Source: Streptomyces sp. ISL-12 (GTDB lineage Bacteria; Actinomycetota; Actinomycetes; Streptomycetales; Streptomycetaceae). Taken from it: a DNA stretch of 64,000 nt. The stretch is from contig NZ_JAGGOO010000040.1 in the NCBI RefSeq assembly GCF_018614415.1, forward strand, positions 81,559-145,558, given 5' to 3'. This document shows, in pieces, positions 9,056-17,307 of the stretch (the stretch's first letter is position 1; every line of letters starts with the position of its first letter). The notes below the pieces were generated by a model, which saw only the letters and a list, made by a program, of their open reading frames with translations, was not told the origin of the DNA and did no database searches. The translations under genes and the position numbers were made by a program.

Positions 9056-9727
9056 CTACTCCCGCCACTTCGCCGTCGCGGCGGCCCGCTCGCGCCACTG
9101 CCGCACACCCGGCCCGTCCGGCCGCCACCGGTCGCAGAACCGCCGCAGCGCCTCGCACCGGTCCAGCATGACCGCCCTGCGCACCGGCCAGGGCGGCACT
9201 TCCCCGCCGTAGGCCCGGAAGAAGTGCCCGAGGGCGTCCCGGTGTCCGGGGTGGTGGGCGCGCCCGATCCACTCGCACCACGCCAGGTCCTCCACCGGTT
9301 CCCCGACGTGGGCGAACTCCCAGTCGACCACCGCGGTGACCTCGCAGGTGGCGGGAGTGAACAGGGCGTTGTGCGGACCGAAGGCACCGTGCACGAGCAC
9401 CGCGTCCGCCCGGTGCTCCCCGTCCTCCAGCACACTCGGCGCGGTGTCGTGGATACGGCGCAGCAGCCGGCCGCAGCTCGCGAGGACCGCCGGGGCACGG
9501 CCGGCGTCCAGCAGTTCCTGGCCGGGCACCCCCGTCACGAAGCCGAGCGTCAGGGTGCCCTCGGACGCCCCGCGCACCGGTGGAACCGGCAGCCGCCCGA
9601 GGAGCCGGCCCAGCAGCAGGTGCTCGCGGCGCAGCCGCGCGGCGGCGTCCGGGCCCTCGTAGGTCTTCGTCACGACGGCGCCGTCGCCGACGGTGTGATG
9701 GGTGTAGCCGTGCCCCAGCGGACGCAT
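9056..9727 (-). CDS. Aminoglycoside phosphotransferase-fold protein lacking the catalytic Asp
   Basis: 223 residues with the APH/choline-kinase fold: hydrophobic KTYEGPDAAARLRREHLLLG near the N-terminus (Lys21 and Glu35-type ATP-lobe residues), then LVHGAFGPHNALF at 111-123 and VVDWEFAHVGEPVEDLAW at 133-150. In active members the first motif is HGDxxxxN; here the catalytic Asp position is Ala115, while His113, Asn120 and the Mg-binding Asp135 are kept. It may therefore be a pseudo-kinase or use another base. Length is shorter than the usual 260-300 because the N-lobe is trimmed. Start ATG 9727; no strong ribosome site. The usual roles are small-molecule phosphorylation, such as antibiotics or homoserine. 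Confidence 0.75.
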   Translation of the reverse strand: MRPLGHGYTHHTVGDGAVVTKTYEGPDAAARLRREHLLLGRLLGRLPVPPVRGASEGTLTLGFVTGVPGQELLDAGRAPAVLASCGRLLRRIHDTAPSVLEDGEHRADAVLVHGAFGPHNALFTPATCEVTAVVDWEFAHVGEPVEDLAWCEWIGRAHHPGHRDALGHFFRAYGGEVPPWPVRRAVMLDRCEALRRFCDRWRPDGPGVRQWRERAAATAKWRE

Positions 9728-9895
9728 CCGCCGATCATCCGGCGCCCGCGGCGCCGTGGCCACCCCGCGTGCCCCGCCCCGGCCCGCTGGGCGTCCGCAC
9801 AGAGTCACCGCCCCCGGACTGGGACGCCGCAGCGACCCGGGGCCCGGCGCTGTACCGGCCACCGGCGCCCGTGCTGTCGTGAGCGCGCGTTCCTC

Positions 9896-9927
9896 CCCGA
9901 ACGCCCGAACGCATGAATACATGAACG
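9896..9927 (+). repeat. Four tandem octamers upstream of liv operon
   Basis: CCCGAACG, CCCGAACG, CATGAATA and CATGAACG follow each other without gaps, ending 54 bases before the livF start. The array sits where a promoter or operator is expected. Confidence 0.5.
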
Positions 9928-9981
9928 CCGGAAGCCCCCGTACCCGTGCCGGTCGCACCGGCACGGCGCCAAGGAGCCGTG

Positions 9982-10764
9982 ATGCCCGAAGCACCACCGG
10001 ACGAGGCGCCCGCGCTGCACGTCGAGGAAGTCGACGTGACCTACGGCCGTGCCCTGTCCGCCCTCCGTTCCGTGTCGCTGACCGTCCCGCACGGCGGCGT
10101 CGTCGCCCTGCTCGGCGCCAACGGCGCCGGCAAGACGACGCTGCTGCGGGCCGTCTCCGGCACGCTGCGCCTGCACCGCGGCGCGGTCACCGCCGGCCGC
10201 ATCCGCTACGGCGGCACTGCTCTCGACGGCCGCGACCCGGTGGCGGCCGTCCGCGCCGGGGTCGTCCAGGTACCCGAGGGCCGCCGGGTGTTCGCCGGGC
10301 TCAGCGTCGACGAGAACCTGCGGGCCGGGGGACTGGGACTCACCCGCCGCGCCCCCGCCCGCACCCGCGAGGCCCGCGACCGTGTCTTCGCGCTCTTCCC
10401 GCGGCTCGCCGAACGCCCCCACCAGGCGGCCGGCCTGCTCTCCGGCGGCGAACAGCAGATGCTCGCCATCGGCCGCGCCCTGATGGCCTCCCCCCGCCTG
10501 CTCCTCCTCGACGAACCCTCCCTCGGTCTCGCCCCGATGATGGTCCAGCGGATCGGCGACGTGGTCCGCGAGATCAACGCCCAGGGCACCGCCGTACTCC
10601 TCGTCGAGCAGAACGCCGGCCTGGCCCTCTCCCTCGCCGACCACGCCCACGTCCTGGAGGTCGGCGAGATCCGCCTGTCCGGCCCCGCCGCCGAACTCGC
10701 CCGCACGGACGCGGTCCGCCGGCTCTACCTGGGCGAGACCGCCGACGGTCAGGGGGCCGCGTGA
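9982..10764 (+). CDS. livF: Branched-chain amino acid ABC transporter, ATP-binding protein
   Basis: 260-residue ATPase. ATG 9982 follows AAGGAG with 5-base spacing. Walker A GANGAGKTT, signature LLSGGEQQMLAIGRAL, Walker B LLLLDEPSLGLAP and a VEQNAG switch segment are all present; the GLGLAP/EQNAG pattern is characteristic of the LivF subfamily. It is the first gene of a five-gene operon livF-livG-livH-livM-livJ with translational overlaps throughout. Together with LivG it powers import of hydrophobic amino acids or related amides and urea-like compounds; the exact ligand is not readable. Confidence 0.93.
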   Translation: MPEAPPDEAPALHVEEVDVTYGRALSALRSVSLTVPHGGVVALLGANGAGKTTLLRAVSGTLRLHRGAVTAGRIRYGGTALDGRDPVAAVRAGVVQVPEGRRVFAGLSVDENLRAGGLGLTRRAPARTREARDRVFALFPRLAERPHQAAGLLSGGEQQMLAIGRALMASPRLLLLDEPSLGLAPMMVQRIGDVVREINAQGTAVLLVEQNAGLALSLADHAHVLEVGEIRLSGPAAELARTDAVRRLYLGETADGQGAA

Positions 10765-11561
10765 CCCACCGCACCGACGCGCCGCCCCCGCTGGAGGTCC
10801 GGGAGGTGACCGTCCGCTTCGCCGGCCTGACCGCGCTGGACGAGGTGTCGTTCACCGTCGCGCCCGGCACCGTGCACGCCGTCATCGGCCCCAACGGCGC
10901 CGGCAAGTCCACCTGCTTCAACGTCCTGTCCGGCCTGTACCGCCCCGCCTCCGGCACCGTCCGGCTCGGCACCACCGAGCTGACCCGGCTGGCCCCGCAC
11001 CGGATCGCCGCCCTCGGTGTCGCCCGCACCTTCCAGAACATCGTCACCACCCAGGGCACGGTCGCCGACAACCTGATGCTCGGCCGGCACGCCCTGTCCC
11101 GCGCCGGCTTCGCCGCCAGCGCCCTGCGCCTGCCGCACGCCGTGCGCGAACAGCGCGAACACCTCGCCAAGGCCCGCGAGTTCGCCGGACTCACCGGCCT
11201 CGGCGCCCACTTCGACACCCCGGTCGCGCTGCTCTCCTACGGCGACCGCAAGCGCGTGGAACTCGCCCGCGCCCTCTGTCTGGAGCCCCGTGTGCTGCTG
11301 CTCGACGAACCCGTGGCCGGGATGAACGCCGGCGAACGGGCCCGCATGGCCGAGGTCGTACGGGACGTGCGCGCCGAACTCGGCCTCTCCGTCGTCCTGG
11401 TCGAGCACGACATGGGCCTGGTGATGCGGCTGGCCGACGAGGTGACCGTGCTCGACTTCGGCCGCCGCATCGCCCACGGCACCCCAAAGGAGGTCCGCCG
11501 CGACCCCGAGGTGCTGCGCGCCTACCTCGGTACCGAGGCGACGGGGGAGGACGCGGCATGA
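10761..11561 (+). CDS. livG: Branched-chain amino acid ABC transporter, ATP-binding protein
   Basis: 266 residues from GTG 10761, overlapping the livF stop as GTGA. Walker A GPNGAGKST, Q-loop followed by RTFQNIVTTQGTVADNLMLGRH, signature LLSYGDRKRVELARAL (LSYGxxR is the LivG variant of LSGGQ), Walker B LLLDEPVAGMN, and EHDMGLVM switch. The RTFQN and LxYGxxR features place it in the LivG group rather than LivF. Partner of LivF on the cytoplasmic face of the LivHM permease. Confidence 0.93.
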   Translation: MTHRTDAPPPLEVREVTVRFAGLTALDEVSFTVAPGTVHAVIGPNGAGKSTCFNVLSGLYRPASGTVRLGTTELTRLAPHRIAALGVARTFQNIVTTQGTVADNLMLGRHALSRAGFAASALRLPHAVREQREHLAKAREFAGLTGLGAHFDTPVALLSYGDRKRVELARALCLEPRVLLLDEPVAGMNAGERARMAEVVRDVRAELGLSVVLVEHDMGLVMRLADEVTVLDFGRRIAHGTPKEVRRDPEVLRAYLGTEATGEDAA

Positions 11562-12454
11562 CCGGCCTGCTCGACAGCCTCCTCAACGGCGTGGCCCTCG
11601 GCTCCGTCTACGCCCTGATCGCCCTCGGCTTCGTCACCATCTTCAAGGCGTCCGGCGTCCTCAGCTTCACCCACGGCTCGCTGCTCCTGCTCGGCGGCTA
11701 TCTCATCGCCGTCTTCCACGACGACCTGACCTTCGCCGGGGCGCTCGCCCTCGCGGTCGTCGTGACGGCCACCGTCGCCGGACTCGTGGACCGGCTGATC
11801 CTCCAGCGGATCGGCACCGACCCGCACGCCGCCCACGTGGCCACCATCGCCACCATCGGCATCGACATCGTGCTCCTCACCGACCTGGCCCGGCGCATCG
11901 GCGGCGACCTGCTCACCCTCGGCGACCCCTGGGGCGACGCGGTGACCGAACTGGGCCCGGTGACCGTGGCCGACAGCCGCGTCGCCGCGATCGTCGTCTC
12001 CGCCCTCGCCATCGCCGGCGCCTTCGCCCTGTTCCGGTTCACGCCCTGGGGCCTGTCCCTGCGCGCCGCCGCCGAGGACTCCGAGGCCGCCGCCCTGATG
12101 GGCGTACGGCTGACCAGGACGCGCATGCTGGCCTGGTGCCTGGCGGGCGCGCTGGCCGCGCTGGCCGCGGTCTTCCTCGCCGCCTTCCCGGCACCGGGAC
12201 TTGAGCGCACCACCGGCCAGATCGCGCTCAAGGCCTTCCCCGCCGCGATCCTCGGCGGCATGGCCTCGCCCGTCGGCGCCCTGGTCGGCTCGATGCTGAT
12301 CGGCCTCACCGAGGCGTTCGTCGCCGGCTACCAGTCCGACCTGCACGTCCTCGGCGAGGGCTTCGGCGACGTCGCCCCGTACGCCGTGATGGTCCTCGTC
12401 CTCCTGGTCCGCCCCGCCGGACTGTTCGCGGCGAAGGGAGCGGCCCGTGTCTGA
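11558..12454 (+). CDS. livH: Branched-chain amino acid ABC transporter, permease
   Basis: 298 residues, ATG 11558 overlapping the livG stop (ATGA). About eight hydrophobic helices beginning LLNGVALGSVYALIALGFV, the hallmark N-terminus of LivH; RAAAEDSEAAALMGV around residue 169 is the cytoplasmic EAA-like loop that docks the ATPase. Ends LVRPAGLFAAKGAARV, the typical LivH terminus. Forms the membrane channel with LivM. Confidence 0.93.
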   Translation: MTGLLDSLLNGVALGSVYALIALGFVTIFKASGVLSFTHGSLLLLGGYLIAVFHDDLTFAGALALAVVVTATVAGLVDRLILQRIGTDPHAAHVATIATIGIDIVLLTDLARRIGGDLLTLGDPWGDAVTELGPVTVADSRVAAIVVSALAIAGAFALFRFTPWGLSLRAAAEDSEAAALMGVRLTRTRMLAWCLAGALAALAAVFLAAFPAPGLERTTGQIALKAFPAAILGGMASPVGALVGSMLIGLTEAFVAGYQSDLHVLGEGFGDVAPYAVMVLVLLVRPAGLFAAKGAARV

Positions 12455-13583
12455 CCGTCCCGTGTCCGGCCTCCTCAGGCGCGGCAGGTTCCTGCTCCCC
12501 CTCCTGCTGCTGTGCGCGCTCCCCTTCTACCTGGACGCCTTCTGGCTGCGCATCGGCCTGTTCTCCATGGCCGCCGCCATCGGCGCCGTCGGCCTCGGAC
12601 TGCTCAGCGGCACCGCCGGGCAGCTCTCCCTCGGCCACGCCTTCTTCCTCGCCGTCGGCGCCTACGGCTACGTATGGCTGGCCGGGGAGGACGGACCCGG
12701 GCTGCCGCCCGCCCTCGCCCTCGTCCTCGCCGTCCTGCTCGCCGGAGCCGCCGGCGGCCTGTTCAGCCCCGTCGCCGGCCGCGTCAAGGGCATCTACCTC
12801 GGCGTCGCCACCCTCGCCCTGGTCTTCCTCGGCCACCATGTGCTGCTCACCGCCGACTCCGTCACCGGGGGCTTCAACGGCAGCTCCGTGCCGCCGCTGG
12901 AGATCGGCGGCTTCGCCTTCGACCAGGGCGACGGCCTCGCCGTGCTCGGCGTGCCGTTCGGCGCCGAGGAACGCCTGTGGTACCTGGGCCTGGGCCTGTT
13001 CGCGCTGACCTGGTTCACCGCCCGCGGCCTGCTGCGCGGCCGCCCGGGGCGTGCCCTGGTCGCCCTGCGGGACAGCGAGACCGCCGCCTCCGTGATGGGC
13101 GTGCACGTGGCCAAGTACCGCTCGGCCGCCTTCGTCGTCTCCTCCATGTACGCCGGTCTGGCCGGCGTCCTGCTCGCCCTCGCCTTCCGGCGCGTGGTGC
13201 CCGACTACTTCTCCCTCGCCCTCTCCGTCGACTACCTCGCCATGATCGTCATCGGCGGGCTCGGCTCCGTCGCCGGAGCCACCGCGGGCGCCGTCTTCGT
13301 CACCGCGCTGCCCCTGCTGATGACCCGCTACGCCGACCAGTTGCCGCTGGTCGCCGCCCCTGGCAGCGGCGACGGCTCGCTCGGCCCGACCGAGGCCGCC
13401 CGCTACCTCTACGGCGCCGCGATCGTCGTCGTCCTGCTGTTCGCGCCCGACGGACTGACGGGCTTGGCCCGACGCGCCCGCGCCCGCCTCGCCCGCCGCC
13501 GTGACCGCCCCGCACCCACCGACCCCGGGGCCGCGCCCCGGCCCCCGGCAACCACCGTACGAGCCAAGGAGCCCACCCCGTGA
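12447..13583 (+). CDS. livM: Branched-chain amino acid ABC transporter, permease
   Basis: 378 residues, GTG 12447 overlapping livH by 8 bases. Ten or so hydrophobic segments; the family patterns GTAGQLSLGHAFFLAVGAYGYV (helix 3) and LRDSETAASVMGVHVAKYR (ATPase-docking loop) are clear. The tail after about residue 345 (ARARLARRRDRPAPTDPGAA) is a basic, proline-rich cytoplasmic extension common in actinobacterial LivM. Second channel subunit. Confidence 0.93.
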   Translation: MSDRPVSGLLRRGRFLLPLLLLCALPFYLDAFWLRIGLFSMAAAIGAVGLGLLSGTAGQLSLGHAFFLAVGAYGYVWLAGEDGPGLPPALALVLAVLLAGAAGGLFSPVAGRVKGIYLGVATLALVFLGHHVLLTADSVTGGFNGSSVPPLEIGGFAFDQGDGLAVLGVPFGAEERLWYLGLGLFALTWFTARGLLRGRPGRALVALRDSETAASVMGVHVAKYRSAAFVVSSMYAGLAGVLLALAFRRVVPDYFSLALSVDYLAMIVIGGLGSVAGATAGAVFVTALPLLMTRYADQLPLVAAPGSGDGSLGPTEAARYLYGAAIVVVLLFAPDGLTGLARRARARLARRRDRPAPTDPGAAPRPPATTVRAKEPTP

Positions 13584-14854
13584 ACACGCACCACAGGCCC
13601 CGCACCACCAAGATCGCCCTGGCCGCGGCCGTCGCCGCCGTGCTGCTCGCGGGCACGGCCTGCAGCTCCAAGGCCGAGGACGACGACGCGGGCGGCGGCG
13701 CCGACGGCGTCAAGGCCGGCCCCGGCGTCAGCGACGCGTCCATCAAGCTGGGCGCCCTCACCGACCTGACCGGCCCCTACGCCACCCTCGGCAAGTCCAT
13801 CGTGCAGGCCCAGCAGATGTGGGCCGACGAGGTCAACGCGGCGGGCGGCATCTGCGACCGCAAGGTCGAGATCGTCGTCAAGGACCACGGCTACGACGTG
13901 CAGAAGGCGGTCACCGCCTACGCCGACATCTCCTCCGACGTGGTCGCCCTGCCCCAGGTCATCGGCTCGCCCGTGGTCTCCGCCCTGCTCGACGACATCG
14001 AGCGCGACAACGTCCTGACCTTCCCGCAGGCCTGGGCCGCCTCACTGCTCGACAAGGACGCCGTCCAGGTCCTCGGCACCACCTACGACCTCGACATGAT
14101 CGCCGCCGTCGACTACCTCACCCGCACCAAGAAGGTGACCAAGGGCGACACCATCGGGCACGTCTACTTCGAGGGCGACTACGGCGCCAACGCGCTGGAA
14201 GGCTCGGAGTGGGCCGGGAAGGAGGCGGGGGTGAAGGTGGTCGGCCAGAAGATCAAGGCCACCGACACCGACCTGTCCGCCCAGGTCTCGGCGCTGCGCA
14301 AGGCCGGGGTGAAGGCGGTCCTGATCAGCGCCGGACCCGCCCAGACCGCCTCCCTCGCCGGCGTCGCCGCCTCCCGCGGCCTGACGGTGCCGATCGTCTC
14401 CAGCGCCCCCGGCTACGCCCCGCAGTTGATGAAGACCCCCGCGGCCAAGGCCCTGGAGGCCATGGTGAACGTGGTCAGCGCCGCGCCCGCGGTCAGCTCA
14501 GACCTGCCGGGCGTCAAGAAGATGGTCGCCTCCTACGGCAAGAAGTACCCGGACTCGCCGGTCGACTCCGGCGTGCTCTCCGGGTACAACGCCGCCCAAC
14601 TGCTGGGCGCCGACCTGAAGAAGGCGTGCGAGGGCGGCAGCCTCACCCGCGAGGACGTGGTCAAGGCGCACCGCTCGCAGGAGAACGCCGACACCGGCCT
14701 CGGCACCCCGCAGAACTTCACCGACGTCTCCCGGCCCGCCAGCCGCTCCACCTATGTCCTCAAGCCCGACGCCAAGGCGGTGGGCGGCATGGTGACGGTC
14801 GAGGAGGCCCACGAGGCGCCCGGCGTCGAGGAGTACCTGGCCTCCCGGGGCTGA
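13580..14854 (+). CDS. livJ: Branched-chain amino acid ABC transporter, substrate-binding lipoprotein
   Basis: 424 residues, GTG 13580 overlapping the livM stop (GTGA). Lipoprotein signal VAAVLLAGTACSS (Cys about 28) then an acidic Gly-rich linker and a periplasmic-binding-protein type I fold starting IKLGALTDLTGPYATLGKSI. Motifs LPQVIGSPVVSALLDD and GHVYFEGDYGANAL correspond to the two lobes. Displayed on the outer face of the membrane, it delivers ligand to LivHM. The absence of the usual Y-TSE ligand pattern means that the amino acid specificity cannot be fixed. Confidence 0.92.
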   Translation: MNTHHRPRTTKIALAAAVAAVLLAGTACSSKAEDDDAGGGADGVKAGPGVSDASIKLGALTDLTGPYATLGKSIVQAQQMWADEVNAAGGICDRKVEIVVKDHGYDVQKAVTAYADISSDVVALPQVIGSPVVSALLDDIERDNVLTFPQAWAASLLDKDAVQVLGTTYDLDMIAAVDYLTRTKKVTKGDTIGHVYFEGDYGANALEGSEWAGKEAGVKVVGQKIKATDTDLSAQVSALRKAGVKAVLISAGPAQTASLAGVAASRGLTVPIVSSAPGYAPQLMKTPAAKALEAMVNVVSAAPAVSSDLPGVKKMVASYGKKYPDSPVDSGVLSGYNAAQLLGADLKKACEGGSLTREDVVKAHRSQENADTGLGTPQNFTDVSRPASRSTYVLKPDAKAVGGMVTVEEAHEAPGVEEYLASRG

Positions 14855-14867
14855 CGGGACGACGGCC

Positions 14868-14901
14868 GGTCCGGTCCGCGGTACCGCCCGCGGACCGGAC
14901 C
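14868..14901 (+). terminator. Strong terminator of the liv operon
   Basis: GGTCCGGTCCGCGG (14868-14881) pairs perfectly with CCGCGGACCGGACC (14888-14901) over a 6-base loop, 13 bases after the livJ stop. Confidence 0.8.
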
Positions 14902-14941
14902 GTCACCGTCACCGCTCTGGTTCCGGCGAGGACCGACTCCC

Positions 14942-14947
14942 TAGGAT
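14942..14947 (+). promoter_or_regulatory. -10 element (TAGGAT) before DUF574 methyltransferase
   Basis: TAGGAT matches the TAGRRT -10 consensus of Streptomyces vegetative promoters and lies 51 bases before the ATG at 14999. The -35 region is poor, so activity may need an activator. Confidence 0.4.
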
Positions 14948-14998
14948 GTACTGTCAGTCAAGTCAGTGCAGTTGGCGCCGTTGAAAGCTGGGGGAATG

Positions 14999-15817
14999 AT
15001 GCAGGCCGACAAGCAGCTGTCCAGGGAGATCAACGCCCACGTACCGACAGCGGCTCGTATGTACGACTACTACCTCGGCGGCAAGGACAACTACGCGGCC
15101 GACCGCGCCGCGGTCGAGGAGCTGGACAAGGTCGTCCCCAGCACGCGCCGGCTCGCCCTGAACAACCGGCGCTTCCTGCAGCGCGTGGTCAGGGTCCTCG
15201 CCCAGGACTACGGCATCCGCCAGTTCCTGGACCACGGCTCCGGTCTGCCCACCCAGGACAACGTGCACCAGATCGCCCAGCGCGTCGACCCCGAGTGCCG
15301 GGTGGTGTACGTCGACAACGACCCGATGGTGCTGGTCCACGGCCGGGCGCTGCTGGACCAGAACGACCGCACGGCGGTCATCCACGCGGACATGCGCGCC
15401 ACCGACCAGATCTTCGCGCACCCCGACACCCAGCGGCTGATCGACTTCTCGCAGCCGGTGGCGGTGCTCTTCAACTCGGTCTTCCACTGCATCCCGGACA
15501 GCGACACCGACGGCCCCACCGCCGTCGCCCGCCGGGTCGTCGGGCGTCTCGCGCCCGGCAGTTACGCGGTGATGTGCCAGCTGGTCAGCGAGGACGCCGA
15601 GGTCCGCGAGTCCGTCACCGCCTTCATGGACCAGGCGACCCACGGGAACTGGGGCCGGGTGCGTGAACAGAAGGACGTGGCGGAGTGGTTCGAGGGGATG
15701 GAGATCCTGGAGCCGGGCCTGGTGGAGGTCTCCACCTGGCGTCCGGACACCGAGGTGGTGCCCCGTCAGCTCACCAGGGAGTGGATCGAGTTCGGCGGCG
15801 TGGGCCGCATCGGCTAG
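14999..15817 (+). CDS. SAM-dependent methyltransferase, DUF574 family
   Basis: 272 residues. ATG 14999 is preferred to ATG 14996 because it leaves 4 bases after the GGGGG ribosome site. The family signature is obvious: HVPTAARMYDYYLGGKDNYAADR near the N-terminus, then FLDHGSGLPTQDNVHQIA (SAM site, residues about 76-93), VVYVDNDPMVLVHGRALL and the catalytic-face FNSVFHCIPDSD. These methyltransferases are abundant in Streptomyces, their substrate is unknown, and they are often found beside XRE/DUF397 genes, as here. It is convergent with the XRE gene, 21 bases away. Confidence 0.9.
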   Translation: MQADKQLSREINAHVPTAARMYDYYLGGKDNYAADRAAVEELDKVVPSTRRLALNNRRFLQRVVRVLAQDYGIRQFLDHGSGLPTQDNVHQIAQRVDPECRVVYVDNDPMVLVHGRALLDQNDRTAVIHADMRATDQIFAHPDTQRLIDFSQPVAVLFNSVFHCIPDSDTDGPTAVARRVVGRLAPGSYAVMCQLVSEDAEVRESVTAFMDQATHGNWGRVREQKDVAEWFEGMEILEPGLVEVSTWRPDTEVVPRQLTREWIEFGGVGRIG

Positions 15818-15838
15818 CGGCGCCGGGGAGGTGTCCGC

Positions 15839-16762
15839 TCAGCCCGCGGGGTAGCGCTGCTCGACCGTGCTGCGCAGCAGCTCCACCGACTCGCGCGGGG
15901 TGAGCGCCTCGTCGGCCAGCCGGTCCAGGGCGACCCGGTACTCCTCGGTCTCGTCCCGGTCCTCCAGGAAGTTGGCGCTCCTGATGTGCTCCAGGTAGAC
16001 CACGTCGGGCAGATCGGCGCCGCTGAAGCGCAGATAGGTGACGGGTATCGCGGGCGCCGACGCGTTGGTCACGTTCAACGGCACGATCTGGAGCGTCACA
16101 TTGGGCCACGCGGCCGTCCGCACCAGGTGCTCCAGCTGCTCGCGCATCACCTCCGCGCCGCCCAGCACCCGCAGCAGCACGGACTCGTCGATGATCGCCC
16201 ACACCTGCGGCGCGTCGTCGCGGGTCAGCAGCCGGGCCCGCCGCATCCGCAGCTCGACCCGGCGCTGCACCTCGGTCTCGGGCGCGTGCGGCAGGCCGCG
16301 CTCCACCACGGCGCGGGCGTAGGCGGCGGTCTGCAGCAGACCGGGGACGTACTGGATCTCGAAGGTCCGGATGGTCGCGGCGGCTTCCTGGAGGCCCACC
16401 AGCCGGTCGAACCACTGGGGCATCAGCCGCTTGTCGTACCGCTGCCACCAGCCCGGCTCACCGGCCCGGCGCAACAGCTTGATCAGCGTCGACGCCTCGT
16501 AGGGGTCGGTCCCGTAGAGCGTCAGCAGGGTCCTGACGTCGGTCTCCGTCGGGGGCCTGCGGCCCTTGCCGGACTCGATGCGCGAGAGCTTCGCCGCGCT
16601 GAAGCCCGCCTCGCGCGCCGCCTGCTCCTGGGACAGCCCGGCGTCCTCGCGGATGCCCGCCAACTGGACGCCGACCAGCATCTTCAGCAGGGTGGGCGCG
16701 GGCTCGGGACGGTCCAGATAGGGTTCGAGACGGGAGAGACGAGGCGACGACGCGGCGGACAT
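15839..16762 (-). CDS. XRE-family regulator with DUF5753 domain (WhiJ-like)
   Basis: 307 residues. Helix-turn-helix at about 29-85 (QLAGIREDAGLSQEQAAREA ... LSRIESGKGRRPPTETDV), then the DUF5753 domain from about residue 118 (IRTFEIQYVPGLLQTAAYAR ... VTLQIVPLN). This architecture is the WhiJ type found in dozens of Streptomyces paralogues, each normally paired with a DUF397 protein; the partner is the next gene upstream (16888-17115). WhiJ-type pairs modulate developmental gene expression. Start ATG 16762 has a promoter-like TAGTCT 35 bases upstream on the same strand. Confidence 0.92.
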   Translation of the reverse strand: MSAASSPRLSRLEPYLDRPEPAPTLLKMLVGVQLAGIREDAGLSQEQAAREAGFSAAKLSRIESGKGRRPPTETDVRTLLTLYGTDPYEASTLIKLLRRAGEPGWWQRYDKRLMPQWFDRLVGLQEAAATIRTFEIQYVPGLLQTAAYARAVVERGLPHAPETEVQRRVELRMRRARLLTRDDAPQVWAIIDESVLLRVLGGAEVMREQLEHLVRTAAWPNVTLQIVPLNVTNASAPAIPVTYLRFSGADLPDVVYLEHIRSANFLEDRDETEEYRVALDRLADEALTPRESVELLRSTVEQRYPAG

Positions 16763-16797
16763 ACCTGACTCCCAGCAGACCGGCAGACTTGGGGAAC

Positions 16798-16803
16798 AGA
16801 CTA
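16798..16803 (-). promoter_or_regulatory. -10 element (TAGTCT on minus strand) before XRE gene
   Basis: On the minus strand TAGTCT lies 35 bases upstream of the XRE start and fits the TAGNNT -10 pattern. This suggests that the XRE gene has its own promoter apart from the DUF397 gene. The -35 is weak. Confidence 0.35.
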
Positions 16804-16887
16804 TCCCATCCTGCCGGTCCGCACCGTATCAGCCTCTGGGAAAAGGACAGTTGACCTGCTGCTGACCTCCGCTCGCGGCGGAGGCCG

Positions 16888-17115
16888 TCACACCAGGTGG
16901 TCGAACTCGCCGTCCTTCGCCCCGGCCAGGAACGCGGCCACCTCGGCGGAGGTGTAGACGAGCGCCGGGCCGTCCGGGTCACGGGAGTTGCGCAGCGCGA
17001 CGCCTCCGTCCACCCGGGCGACCTCGACGCAGTTGCCCTCCGCGTTGCTGTGCCGGCTCTTGGTCCAGCTGGCGTCCAACGAACTCGCCTGTACTCCGTT
17101 GTGTACTGGTGGCAC
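16888..17115 (-). CDS. DUF397 small regulatory partner protein
   Basis: 75 residues starting at GTG 17115 after AAGGAG with 6-base spacing. The DUF397 core is complete: ASWTKSRHSNAEGNCVEVA, then VALRNSRDPDGPALVYTSAEVAAFL. Members are encoded next to XRE/DUF5753 regulators and are thought to act as antagonists or toxin-antitoxin-like partners in the WhiJ system. The 125-base gap to the XRE gene contains that gene's own promoter, so the two can be expressed separately. Confidence 0.93.
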   Translation of the reverse strand: MPPVHNGVQASSLDASWTKSRHSNAEGNCVEVARVDGGVALRNSRDPDGPALVYTSAEVAAFLAGAKDGEFDHLV

Positions 17116-17212
17116 CGCGGTCTCCTTGCCGTGTTCGGGGGGAGGGGGAGGGGGGAGCGGACAGCGACTCCTCGGCCTCGCGCGCTCCCAGCCGATTTTT
17201 CGCGCAATTTCT

Positions 17213-17249
17213 CGTGCAATTGCACGCGAGCGCTGTCAGCGTGGATAAT
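17213..17249. promoter_or_regulatory. Palindromic back-to-back -35 site and plus-strand promoter
   Basis: CGTGCAATTGCACG (17213-17226) is a perfect 14-bp palindrome that contains TTGCAC on each strand. On the plus strand TTGCAC (17220-17225) is followed after 18 bases by GATAAT (17244-17249), one of the best sigma-70-like promoters in the window. On the minus strand the same palindrome points at the DUF397 gene but lacks a good -10. A second GCGCAATTT element just before it may be part of an operator. Confidence 0.6.
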
Positions 17250-17307
17250 AGCTGTGACGCAACTCCCGCGTCGACGCCCCAAGCTGACTGCGTATCAGGG
17301 AGGCGCC

